A stretch of DNA of 6,086 nucleotides from Ferrovum sp. (GTDB lineage Bacteria; Pseudomonadota; Gammaproteobacteria; Burkholderiales; Ferrovaceae), in contig DAIDKJ010000082.1 of assembly GCA_027450105.1 (NCBI GenBank), forward strand, positions 1 through 6,086. Reading direction: 5' to 3'. Below are positions 1-5,262 of this stretch, piece after piece. The number at the start of each line of letters is the position of its first letter. Position 1 is the stretch's first letter. Both the position numbers and the translations under genes were made by a program. The notes under the pieces are model-generated. The model was not told where the DNA came from. It saw only the letters and a list, made by a program, of their open reading frames with translations, and ran no database searches.

Positions 1-243
1 TCCATATCCATTTTATGTTGTATATTAACTTTGCATTTAAACTTAGGAATGACCAGTCCAGTAACTGCAACACTAATCTCGATAGGTGCATTGTTGTATA
101 ATGCTGTCATGTATAAAAATATTGCCAATGAATATGCTAATGAATTGGTCTTGCATGGTTTTGAAGGCGACTTGGATCCACGCCATCATCGAAATGCCGT
201 CAACGGATGGCGTCACGAGGGGCTTCCCTGGGTGCAATCCTGA
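1..243 (+). CDS. C-terminal fragment of a membrane protein, possibly a P-type cation-transporting ATPase
   Basis: The reading frame is open from the first base and stops at TGA 241-243, so the start lies outside the window and only about 80 residues are seen. The visible part begins with a hydrophobic stretch, then GMTSPVTATLISIGALLYNA, which resembles the last transmembrane helix of heavy-metal P-type ATPases (a G-x-x-x-P-x-x-A-x-L pattern before the terminal helix). A polar tail follows, rich in His, Arg and Trp (DPRHHRNAVNGWRHEG). Such ATPases pump metal ions across the inner membrane using ATP, but none of the catalytic motifs (DKTGT, CPx) fall in the window, so the family call rests on this short match. 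Base composition is odd: roughly one third GC up to about position 170, then about 60% to the stop. A different polytopic membrane protein is possible. Confidence 0.4.
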   Translation, partial: SISILCCILTLHLNLGMTSPVTATLISIGALLYNAVMYKNIANEYANELVLHGFEGDLDPRHHRNAVNGWRHEGLPWVQS

Positions 244-261
244 TTGCTAAAGTTTCGGGCT

Positions 262-295
262 AACCCCAATGGGTTATTTCTCATAACCCTTGGGT
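262..295 (+). terminator. Imperfect hairpin downstream of the first gene, possible terminator
   Basis: GGGTTAT (271-277) pairs perfectly with ATAACCC (283-289) across the 5-nt loop TTCTC. After a one-base bulge the stem extends by AA/TT and CCC/GGG. It lies 18 nt past the stop of the partial gene. No T-tract follows (GCTATAG), so it may be a weak or Rho-assisted terminator, or an RNA-stabilising hairpin, rather than a classical intrinsic terminator. Confidence 0.3.
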
Positions 296-318
296 GCTAT
301 AGACTGAAAGCTCATAAT
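290..318 (+). promoter_or_regulatory. Candidate sigma70-type promoter for tusA
   Basis: TTGGGT (290-295) and CATAAT (313-318) are separated by 17 nt. The -10 matches the consensus at five of six positions but the -35 only at the TTG. The inferred start near 325 would give a leader of about 80 nt before tusA. The -35 overlaps the 3' arm of the hairpin at 262-295. The AT-rich gap offers other weak matches, so this is a candidate only. Confidence 0.25.
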
Positions 319-404
319 TATTCGTAATAGTATGTCAGCGCATTGTCGTGACCTCTGTATTTCCCATGCGCAATAAAGACAAATATAACAAGGAGTTATA
401 ATTT

Positions 405-632
405 ATGCAGGTTGACAAAGAACTCGATGCCCGAGGCTTGAATTGCCCTTTACCCATCTTGAAGACGAAAAAATCACTGGCAGACATGACCAGTGGTCAG
501 GTGTTGCGGGTCGTCTCCACCGATTGCGGGTCAGTCAAGGATATGCAGGCCTTTTCCAATCAAACGGGAAATACATTGCTCTCTACCCAGGAAGCAGGGG
601 GTGAATATACATTTTTCCTCCAAAAGAAATAA
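405..632 (+). CDS. tusA: TusA-family sulfur carrier protein
   Basis: A complete 75-aa single-domain TusA (SirA/YedF/TusA fold), a small cytoplasmic protein that carries sulfane sulfur as a persulfide. The family signature is at the N-terminus: D8-A-R-G-L-N-C14-P-L-P17, where C14 of the CPxP motif is the sulfur-carrying residue. A conserved (V/T)-D-x-G-S-V-x-D segment follows at about 37-46, and the protein ends in the final beta strand YTFFLQKK. AAGGAG (390-395) lies 9 nt before the ATG and supports this start. A second cysteine, C41, sits in TDCGSVKD where many TusA proteins have proline; the tandem TusA at 4870-4385 has a cysteine at the equivalent place. The next gene is a DsrE-family gene on the same strand, and tusA-dsrE pairs are a known feature of dissimilatory sulfur-oxidation loci. 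A role in cytoplasmic sulfur oxidation rather than only tRNA thiolation is therefore likely, by inference from context. Confidence 0.93.
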   Translation: MQVDKELDARGLNCPLPILKTKKSLADMTSGQVLRVVSTDCGSVKDMQAFSNQTGNTLLSTQEAGGEYTFFLQKK

Positions 633-795
633 CGCCGTTTTGAAGGGCAGCAGACAGATTTCAGCACCTTGCCGAGCTGTTGCTTGATAGTGCGCTTTGC
701 GCTCGATGCGGCTTCACTTGAGGCGACATCATGAGTCGTTTCCATGTTGGTTCTGGATATTTTTTTGACGTTTTGATTAGGAGGGAGAACTCTGC

Positions 796-1260
796 ATGAA
801 AAAAATGGCCATCATCGCCACCAAGGGGACGCTGGATATGGCTTACCCGCCGTTTATCCTGGCTTCTACTGCCGCCGCCCTCGGGTATGACGTGCAGGTG
901 TTTTTTACATTTTACGGTTTGCAACTGCTGCGCAAGGATCTCTCCGACGTCAAAATCAGCCCGCTGGCCAACCCGGCCATGCCCATGCCCATCCCCATGC
1001 CGGTGATGGTGCAAATGTTACCCGGCATGGAAACCATGGCCACCCTGATGATGAAGGACAAACTGAAGAAGAAGGGCGTTGCCTCCCTGGAAGAGTTGCG
1101 TGCGCTCTGTCTGGAGGCGGATGTGAAATTCATTGCCTGCCAAATGACTGTGGACCTGTTCGAATTCGACAAGTCTGATTTCATCGAGCAAATCGAGTTT
1201 GGGGGAGCGGCAACTTTCATGGAGTTTGCTGGCGATACCGATATCTGTCTGTTTGTTTGA
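796..1260 (+). CDS. DsrE/DsrF/DrsH-like family sulfur-transfer protein (COG2210 type)
   Basis: A 154-aa protein of the DsrE superfamily, whose members receive and pass on sulfane sulfur, often in partnership with TusA. The N-terminus KKMAIIATKGTLDMAYPPFI is the typical first strand and loop of this fold. A TFYGL segment (38-42) follows, then a methionine/proline-rich stretch at about 60-86 (NPAMPMPIPMPVM, then LPGMETMATLMM) characteristic of the DsrE2/COG2210 branch. The segment DVKFIACQMTVDLFEF (about 109-124) contains C115, the probable persulfide-carrying cysteine; C105 lies ten residues before it and C151 near the end. AGGAGGGA (779-786) stands 9 nt before the ATG. It lies 163 nt after tusA on the same strand with no convincing terminator between, so co-transcription is plausible. 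I am sure of the superfamily but not of the exact subgroup (DsrE2, DsrE3 or DsrE4). Confidence 0.85.
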   Translation: MKKMAIIATKGTLDMAYPPFILASTAAALGYDVQVFFTFYGLQLLRKDLSDVKISPLANPAMPMPIPMPVMVQMLPGMETMATLMMKDKLKKKGVASLEELRALCLEADVKFIACQMTVDLFEFDKSDFIEQIEFGGAATFMEFAGDTDICLFV

Positions 1261-1379
1261 CGCGCGGGGTTGAATTTCCTGCAAGTTTCGTGGCGAACTC
1301 CTTATTGACCTGTCTGCCTATTTGGTTGACTTTCAGGGGGGGTAAACCGCTGTTTCGATTTTTGACACTAACCAACCTA

Positions 1380-1399
1380 CTGGCCAGGTATGCGGCCAG
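1380..1399. promoter_or_regulatory. Inverted repeat upstream of the FadL-like gene, possible operator
   Basis: CTGGCC (1380-1385) and GGCCAG (1394-1399) form a perfect 6-bp inverted repeat with an 8-nt centre, 49 nt before the start codon of the outer-membrane protein gene. A perfect TTGACA lies just upstream (1362-1367), with related TTGACC at 1305 and TTGACT at 1326. No well-spaced -10 box accompanies TTGACA, and the AT-rich candidates CATAAT (1413-1418) and TATAAA (1420-1425) lack a good -35. The region between 1261 and 1448 probably holds the promoter, but I cannot place it exactly. Confidence 0.25.
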
Positions 1400-1448
1400 A
1401 ACTAACGCCACACATAATGTATAAACCGATCAGGAGAGAGGAGAGGGC

Positions 1449-2720
1449 ATGAATCGAAAAATGAGACTGGGGGCATTGATTGCGACCTGCGGATTGCTAT
1501 CTCCGTTGGCGCAGGCCACGAATGGATATTTTGCCATCGGTTATGGCCAAAAGTCCGTTGGGATGGGAGGGGTGGGTATTGCTCTTCCTCAGGACGCATT
1601 GGCAGCCGCCGCAAATCCGGCCGGGATGGTGCTGGTGGGGGATCGCACTGATTTTGGCGTGGAATGGTTTCGTCCCATGCGCAGCACTACCGTGACGGGA
1701 AATAATCTGGGGCCAGGCGGATCGGATAATGGTTCCTATGATGGCAACGAAACGAAAAACTTCTATATTCCGGAGTTTGGCTATAACCGGATGGTGACCG
1801 ATACCATGTCCCTGGGGGTTTCTGTGTTTGGCAACGGGGGAATGAATACGGACTATAACCCGAGCAATAATCCCTTTGGCCACTTTGGGGCCACCGGCAA
1901 TGCGGGTGTGAATCTCGAACAGTTGTTCATTGCGCCCACTGTGTCCATGAAGCTCAATGCGACCAATTCCGTGGGGCTATCGCTCAATTTGGCCTATCAA
2001 CAGTTTGCGGCCCAGGGCATTCAGCCGTTTCAAAGCATTTCTGGAAACCCCGGAAACGTCTCCAACAATGGCACCGAAAATTCCACGGGGTATGGTGTGC
2101 GTGTGGGTTGGAACGGTCAACTGACGCCTAGATTCACACACGGTGCCACCTACCAAAGCAAAACCCAAATGGGTCATCTGAGTGGCTATAGCGGTTTATT
2201 TGCGGGCAGCGGCAGCTTTGATATCCCGGCTAACTACGGAGTCGGGATGGCCTTCAAGGCAACCGATGCCACCACGGTGGCATTCGATGTGGAGCGCATC
2301 ATTTATAGTGGGGTCGGTGCCGTCTCCAACCCACTGGTGTTTCCTCCCACCGGCCCAGGTACCATGCTGGGTGGTGGCAATGGTTCCGGCTTCGGGTGGC
2401 AGGATATGAACGTCTTCAAACTGGGGATTAGCCAAAAGGTCAATTCCATTCTTACAGTGCGGGCTGGGTACAACCACAATAATCAGCAAATCCCTTCCAA
2501 CCAGACGTTTTTCAATATTTTGGCACCCGGGGTCGTGCAAGACCATGCAACCTTGGGGGCCACCTGGATTCTGCCCAACAAGGCCGAGTTGACGGTGTCG
2601 TACATGCATGCTTTTGCCAACTCCGTGATGGGTTCCAGTTCCATTCCCGCAGGCTTTGGTGGGGGAAATGCCAACATTTCCATGCACGAGGATTCTCTGG
2701 GAATTGCCTACGGGTTTTAA
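1449..2720 (+). CDS. FadL/OMPP1/TodX-family outer-membrane channel protein
   Basis: A complete 423-aa outer-membrane beta-barrel. Residues 1-23 are a signal peptide (basic MNRKMR, hydrophobic core, cleavage after AQA). The mature protein starts TNGYFAIGYG and continues with SVGMGGVGIALPQDALAAAANPAGM (two adjacent parts, residues 36-60), the FadL-family hatch signature with the NPAGM motif. The rest shows alternating beta-strand patterns with Gly/Asn-rich loops, and the protein ends in phenylalanine (GIAYGF), as expected for BAM-dependent assembly. FadL proteins let hydrophobic molecules such as long-chain fatty acids or aromatics cross the outer membrane. Beside sulfur-transfer genes, a role in taking up hydrophobic sulfur compounds is an attractive but untested inference. 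Two AGGAG sequences (1432-1436 and 1439-1443) precede the ATG, the nearer by 5 nt. The gene ends at a strong terminator, so it is the last gene of this strand's unit. Confidence 0.9.
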   Translation: MNRKMRLGALIATCGLLSPLAQATNGYFAIGYGQKSVGMGGVGIALPQDALAAAANPAGMVLVGDRTDFGVEWFRPMRSTTVTGNNLGPGGSDNGSYDGNETKNFYIPEFGYNRMVTDTMSLGVSVFGNGGMNTDYNPSNNPFGHFGATGNAGVNLEQLFIAPTVSMKLNATNSVGLSLNLAYQQFAAQGIQPFQSISGNPGNVSNNGTENSTGYGVRVGWNGQLTPRFTHGATYQSKTQMGHLSGYSGLFAGSGSFDIPANYGVGMAFKATDATTVAFDVERIIYSGVGAVSNPLVFPPTGPGTMLGGGNGSGFGWQDMNVFKLGISQKVNSILTVRAGYNHNNQQIPSNQTFFNILAPGVVQDHATLGATWILPNKAELTVSYMHAFANSVMGSSSIPAGFGGGNANISMHEDSLGIAYGF

Positions 2721-2739
2721 TGCTCAACCATCTTCAGAT

Positions 2740-2785
2740 CCGGAAGAGATTCCGGCTTGGGGCCACCTTCTGGGTGGCCTTTTTT
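2740..2785 (+). terminator. Rho-independent terminator of the FadL-like gene with an extra upstream hairpin
   Basis: GGCCACC (2761-2767) and GGTGGCC (2773-2779) form a perfect 7-bp stem with a 5-nt loop, followed by six T (2780-2785). Just upstream, CCGGAA (2740-2745) and TTCCGG (2750-2755) form a second perfect hairpin with a GAGA tetraloop. The T-tract ends one base before the stop codon of the convergent dioxygenase gene (2786-2788). No T-tract lies in the minus-strand direction, so it should mainly stop plus-strand transcription. Confidence 0.85.
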
Positions 2786-3706
2786 CTATGCCTGCGGTGC
2801 GGGTGACGCAGTTGTTTCGGGCTGGATGCGCTCCAGGTAACGGGCACGATACAGTAACCGCGGGTGTGAAGGGTCATCGGTAAAGGCGCTGCGGTCGTGC
2901 AGGACGTTGTTGCATAACAGGCCCATACCGGGTTCCAGTAACAACTGGAATCCCAGGGGGGCGGGTTTGGCTAGAAGGGCCTCTAGAGCAGCGACGGCGC
3001 TACGGGTGAGGGGATCTTGTTTCCAGAGAATGCTCCGGGTGCGTGCCGTGTAGCGCATGTGCAACTGGCCGTTGCCCAACACTGAAAAAACAGGGCCACT
3101 TTGCGCGGGGCGTACTCCATCCAACGCATCAACCCGCTCGGGAATGAGCAAGGCGTCCGCAGCCATGAGGGCTCGAATGTATGCCGGATTCTGTTCGCGT
3201 AATTGCAGATAGGCCAGTTCGGGGTCCATCAGGCGGTTGTGTCCGCCGTGACGGGCATTTTGCACGCAATGCAGGATCATGGCGCAAATTTTTCGCTCTG
3301 GCGGGTTGTAATAGCCGTCTGTATGCCATTTGATGGGTTGGTTGGTGTACGGGATGTAGTCCTTGCGGGTACCCTGGTGTTGTACCCGGATGCTGGAGAT
3401 GCCGTCTTCCTCGGCCAACCAGTTGGCATCCAGATGAACCAGGCCAAATTGGGCCCCCAGTTCTGTGAGTACGTTCGGGTCCTCCTGCCGTAGGGGGCTC
3501 ACATAAACGGCCATGTTACAGCGCCCAATCCGCGCCTGGACCGCGGCCTGTTCGGCAGGCGTCAATCGCCGCGGGTCCTGTATATGGACCAGCAACTCTT
3601 CTTCCGAACGGGGTTGCAGGTCCAGTTTTTGCTCGCGCCAGCGTCGCCAGGCCGTGTCATTCTGTAAATTGAAGGGGGAATCAGGATTTGGGGGTTGGTT
3701 GTCCAT
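2786..3706 (-). CDS. TauD/TfdA-type Fe(II)/2-oxoglutarate-dependent dioxygenase
   Basis: With the chosen ATG the product has 306 residues. The iron-binding facial triad is visible: H128-x-D130 in IKWHTDGYY and the distal H270 in CNNVLHDRSAF. R283 (HPRLLYRARYLER) is the probable 2-oxoglutarate carboxylate ligand, with R287 and R289 alternatives. TauD-type enzymes couple decarboxylation of 2-oxoglutarate to hydroxylation of a substrate, for example releasing sulfite from taurine; the substrate here cannot be read from sequence. It is the last gene of the minus-strand cluster, 75 nt after the 199-aa gene. An in-frame TTG at 3733 would add nine residues (MNRFTGIFR). I prefer the ATG at 3706 although its ribosome-binding site is weak (TGGAA about 9 nt upstream), because the TTG has GGGGA directly abutting it. 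The stop touches the convergent terminator. An organosulfur substrate such as a sulfonate or sulfate ester is suggested only by the neighbours. Confidence 0.85.
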   Translation of the reverse strand: MDNQPPNPDSPFNLQNDTAWRRWREQKLDLQPRSEEELLVHIQDPRRLTPAEQAAVQARIGRCNMAVYVSPLRQEDPNVLTELGAQFGLVHLDANWLAEEDGISSIRVQHQGTRKDYIPYTNQPIKWHTDGYYNPPERKICAMILHCVQNARHGGHNRLMDPELAYLQLREQNPAYIRALMAADALLIPERVDALDGVRPAQSGPVFSVLGNGQLHMRYTARTRSILWKQDPLTRSAVAALEALLAKPAPLGFQLLLEPGMGLLCNNVLHDRSAFTDDPSHPRLLYRARYLERIQPETTASPAPQA

Positions 3707-3748
3707 TCGGAAAATTCCAGTAAAACGGTTCAATCCCCATCACAGGGC

Positions 3749-3760
3749 AGGCGCGCGCCT
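3749..3760. repeat. 12-bp perfect GC palindrome between two minus-strand genes
   Basis: AGGCGCGCGCCT reads the same on both strands. It lies in the 75-nt gap between the 199-aa gene and the dioxygenase gene. It could be a regulator-binding site or an RNA-processing hairpin; chance is also possible in GC-rich DNA. Confidence 0.3.
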
Positions 3761-3778
3761 TGACGCAGGGGCTTTTGA

Positions 3779-3801
3779 CGATCATTCGGGGCCGATGATC
3801 G
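3779..3801 (-). repeat. 7-bp inverted repeat spanning the stop codon of the 199-aa gene
   Basis: CGATCAT (3779-3785) and ATGATCG (3795-3801) are perfect inverted arms around a 9-nt loop, overlapping the TGA at 3782-3784. The minus-strand RNA would form a hairpin at the gene end, but no T-tract follows, so it looks more like an mRNA-stabilising or attenuating structure than a full terminator. Confidence 0.3.
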
Positions 3802-4381
3802 GGCCTCGCACGCGACGTTGACGTGGCGTTTCATCAAACAGACGCATGACGGCTTTTTGCAGATGATCGATGGCTTCAGGCGCTTCATGCTGCATGATGT
3901 AGTCCATGATCCAGGCTTGATCCGAGCCGGTCATGACGCTCTGCAGGGTAGATCCCAGATAACGAATGAAGCCAAAGTAACCCTTTTGCGGGTCGAATTC
4001 GAATTCAGCGTAATTCTCGGTGCGTTCGTTGAGCAAGCGAATGAATTCTGCCTTGATGTGTACTGGGTCTCCTCCCATCAAAGTACTTTGGTTGTCTGCC
4101 ATCAAATCGGCCAAGCGGTGGGCCAGGGTGGTGGTGAACGTAACCCGCACGTTCCAATGGGCTTGTGCGTAGACCAGTCGATCGGCCACTTGAATCAGGA
4201 AAAAGAGAAATTCTTGTAGAAAGGCCAAATAGGGCGTGCCAACCTCCAGTTGGAAATTAGCCCGGCGTGTATTTTTAAGGGCGTTCTGGGCGATTTTCCA
4301 GGCGATGACTGCCACGGCTCCAGCCCGTTCCTCGGGAGTTCTGGGCTGTGTATTCTGGAACCACTGGCTTCTCAAACGCAT
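3782..4381 (-). CDS. Uncharacterised 199-aa helical protein of the sulfur-relay cluster
   Basis: I do not recognise this family. The protein appears mostly alpha-helical. A basic, amphipathic segment (about 17-45, ERAGAVAVIAWKIAQNALKN) is followed by a strongly hydrophobic helix with FLQEFLFFLIQVADRLVY (54-71), then mixed helices, and a basic tail PRQRRVRGPIIGPE. It contains no cysteine, so it cannot itself carry sulfur as a persulfide and may be a scaffold or partner for its neighbours. It is less likely an integral membrane protein, because the hydrophobic helix is short and interrupted by Gln, Glu and Asp. AAGGAG (minus strand, 4393-4388) lies 6 nt before the ATG and is formed by the last two codons (Lys-Glu) of the upstream tandem tusA, whose stop is only 3 nt away. 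Tight translational coupling to a TusA gene argues that it is a real gene acting with it. Confidence 0.8.
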   Translation of the reverse strand: MRLRSQWFQNTQPRTPEERAGAVAVIAWKIAQNALKNTRRANFQLEVGTPYLAFLQEFLFFLIQVADRLVYAQAHWNVRVTFTTTLAHRLADLMADNQSTLMGGDPVHIKAEFIRLLNERTENYAEFEFDPQKGYFGFIRYLGSTLQSVMTGSDQAWIMDYIMQHEAPEAIDHLQKAVMRLFDETPRQRRVRGPIIGPE

Positions 4382-4384
4382 GAA

Positions 4385-4870
4385 TCACTCCTTGCGGATG
4401 AAGAACGCAAACTCACCTGCGGCAATTTCAATGGTGTTGAGGAGACTCATATGAGTGGCCTGCACCCAACCGTCCAGATCGGAGCGAATGCCCGGGCAAT
4501 TGCTGATGAGTTTCAAGACTTCGCCCGATTGCATGCCATTGAGGAGTTTCTTGGCTTCCACAATGGGGCCCGGGCAGCTCACACCACGAATATCCAGGGT
4601 GACATGGGAGTGCGGCTCTTGTGCAGCCCCCTTCTGGATGAAATAGCCATTGGCCCCATCAGGTTGCTGTTCCGAACGCAGCAACTGGTTGCCAGTTTGG
4701 CGTGCCCAGGAGAGAAGATCATCGTGGGTTCCGGGACAGTCGGAAACCAGTAACAGGATTTGGCCGGGTTCTAGCAGGTCCACCATCCGTTTGGCTCCGA
4801 GTAGGGGGCCAGGACAGGTCAATCCCTTCAGGTCAAGAAACACCTGATGGGTGGGGGGTGTTTGGTTCAT
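4385..4870 (-). CDS. Tandem two-domain TusA-family sulfur carrier
   Basis: A 161-aa protein built of two TusA domains joined by a short linker (about 80-88, KGAAQEPHS). Domain 1 (about 9-80) has L-D-L-K-G-L-T-C19-P-G-P22; domain 2 (about 89-161) has L-D-I-R-G-V-S-C99-P-G-P102. Each CPGP cysteine is the expected persulfide carrier. Each domain also has a second cysteine 26 residues later in a matching context, SDC45PG and SNC125PG, so four cysteines are arranged as two equivalent pairs. Each domain ends with a typical final strand (GYFIQK, FAFFIRKE). Most TusA proteins are single domains of 75-80 aa, so the duplication is notable. The start has a strong ribosome-binding site, AAAGGAGGT, 8 nt upstream, lying inside the end of the DsrC-like gene; the two genes are 2 nt apart. 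A role passing sulfur within this operon is likely; donor and acceptor are unknown. Confidence 0.92.
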   Translation of the reverse strand: MNQTPPTHQVFLDLKGLTCPGPLLGAKRMVDLLEPGQILLLVSDCPGTHDDLLSWARQTGNQLLRSEQQPDGANGYFIQKGAAQEPHSHVTLDIRGVSCPGPIVEAKKLLNGMQSGEVLKLISNCPGIRSDLDGWVQATHMSLLNTIEIAAGEFAFFIRKE

Positions 4871-4872
4871 GT

Positions 4873-5202
4873 TCAGTAACCTCCTTTACCAAAAGGTTTG
4901 GGTAAACCAGCAATTTTCACCGCTTGTTTGGCGGGTCCCGTGGGGAATAGATCGTAGAGGAACTTGCTATCTGCCTCGGGCATGAACTCCTGGATATCCT
5001 TGAGCATGTTGCGAAAATTCGGGGTTTTCCCCTCTTCGCGAAACATATCGCGTAGATATTGAATAATGAGCCAATGGGTGGGCGTCAGAGAAACGTTTTC
5101 TGCTGCCGCGATGACTGCCACGGTGTCATCTTCGTAGTTGGGTTCCAGCAGATACCCTTCTTCATCGCATTCCAATGTGACGTCATTGACAATGTAGGGC
5201 AT
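4873..5202 (-). CDS. DsrC/TusE-family protein lacking both conserved C-terminal cysteines (RspA-like)
   Basis: A 109-aa protein matching the DsrC/TusE/DsvC family along its whole length: N-terminal strands with DEEGYL (13-18), the helix TPTHWLIIQYLRDMF (40-54), and the C-terminal stretch FLYDLFPTGPAKQAVKIAGL (81-100) then PKPFGKGGY. In DsrC the arm carries CysB in KQAC and CysA as the next-to-last residue; TusE keeps only CysA. Here V95 replaces CysB, and the usual G-C-V ending is replaced by G-K-G-G-Y, so neither cysteine exists. The only cysteine is C12 near the N-terminus. It cannot perform the usual persulfide/trisulfide chemistry. Family members lacking both residues have been described as RspA, with a suspected regulatory role; that is recalled knowledge. 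AAGGAGG (minus strand, 5217-5211) precedes the ATG by 8 nt. It sits between the Cas6-like gene and tandem tusA. Confidence 0.9.
   Translation of the reverse strand: MPYIVNDVTLECDEEGYLLEPNYEDDTVAVIAAAENVSLTPTHWLIIQYLRDMFREEGKTPNFRNMLKDIQEFMPEADSKFLYDLFPTGPAKQAVKIAGLPKPFGKGGY
4879..4887 (-). promoter_or_regulatory. Ribosome-binding site of the tandem tusA embedded in the end of the DsrC-like gene
   Basis: On the minus strand AAAGGAGGT encodes the Lys-Gly-Gly near the C-terminus of the DsrC-like protein (followed by Tyr and stop) and is at the same time a near-perfect Shine-Dalgarno sequence 8 nt before the tandem tusA ATG. It fixes that start and implies translational coupling. Confidence 0.85.
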
Positions 5203-5262
5203 GAGACTTTCCTCCTTGGTTTGCTTGTGAATGGGCCGTGAGTGAATGAAAGGCGCTGACGG

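Noticed and set aside
384..389. TATAAC as the tusA -10 box
   Set aside because: It overlaps the region just before the ribosome-binding site (390-395); transcription would start inside or after that site, leaving no usable leader.
692..702. GCGC-TTT-GCGC hairpin between tusA and the DsrE-like gene as a terminator
   Set aside because: The stem is only 4 bp and no T-tract follows, so it is too weak to call.
912..1220. Antisense frame with repeated Met-Gly
   Set aside because: The Met-Gly run is only the reverse reading of the Met-Pro codons of the DsrE-like gene.
2196..2687. Antisense open frame of 163 codons inside the FadL-like gene
   Set aside because: It lies wholly opposite a well-supported beta-barrel gene, and its translation is low-complexity His/Gly-rich with no recognisable domain.
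3203..3493. Plus-strand frame of 96 codons opposite the dioxygenase
   Set aside because: It covers the region encoding the HxD iron-binding motif on the other strand and has no supporting features of its own.
4250..4753. Plus-strand open frame of 167 codons
   Set aside because: It is opposite the tandem tusA and 199-aa genes, both of which have strong ribosome-binding sites; its product shows no family features.
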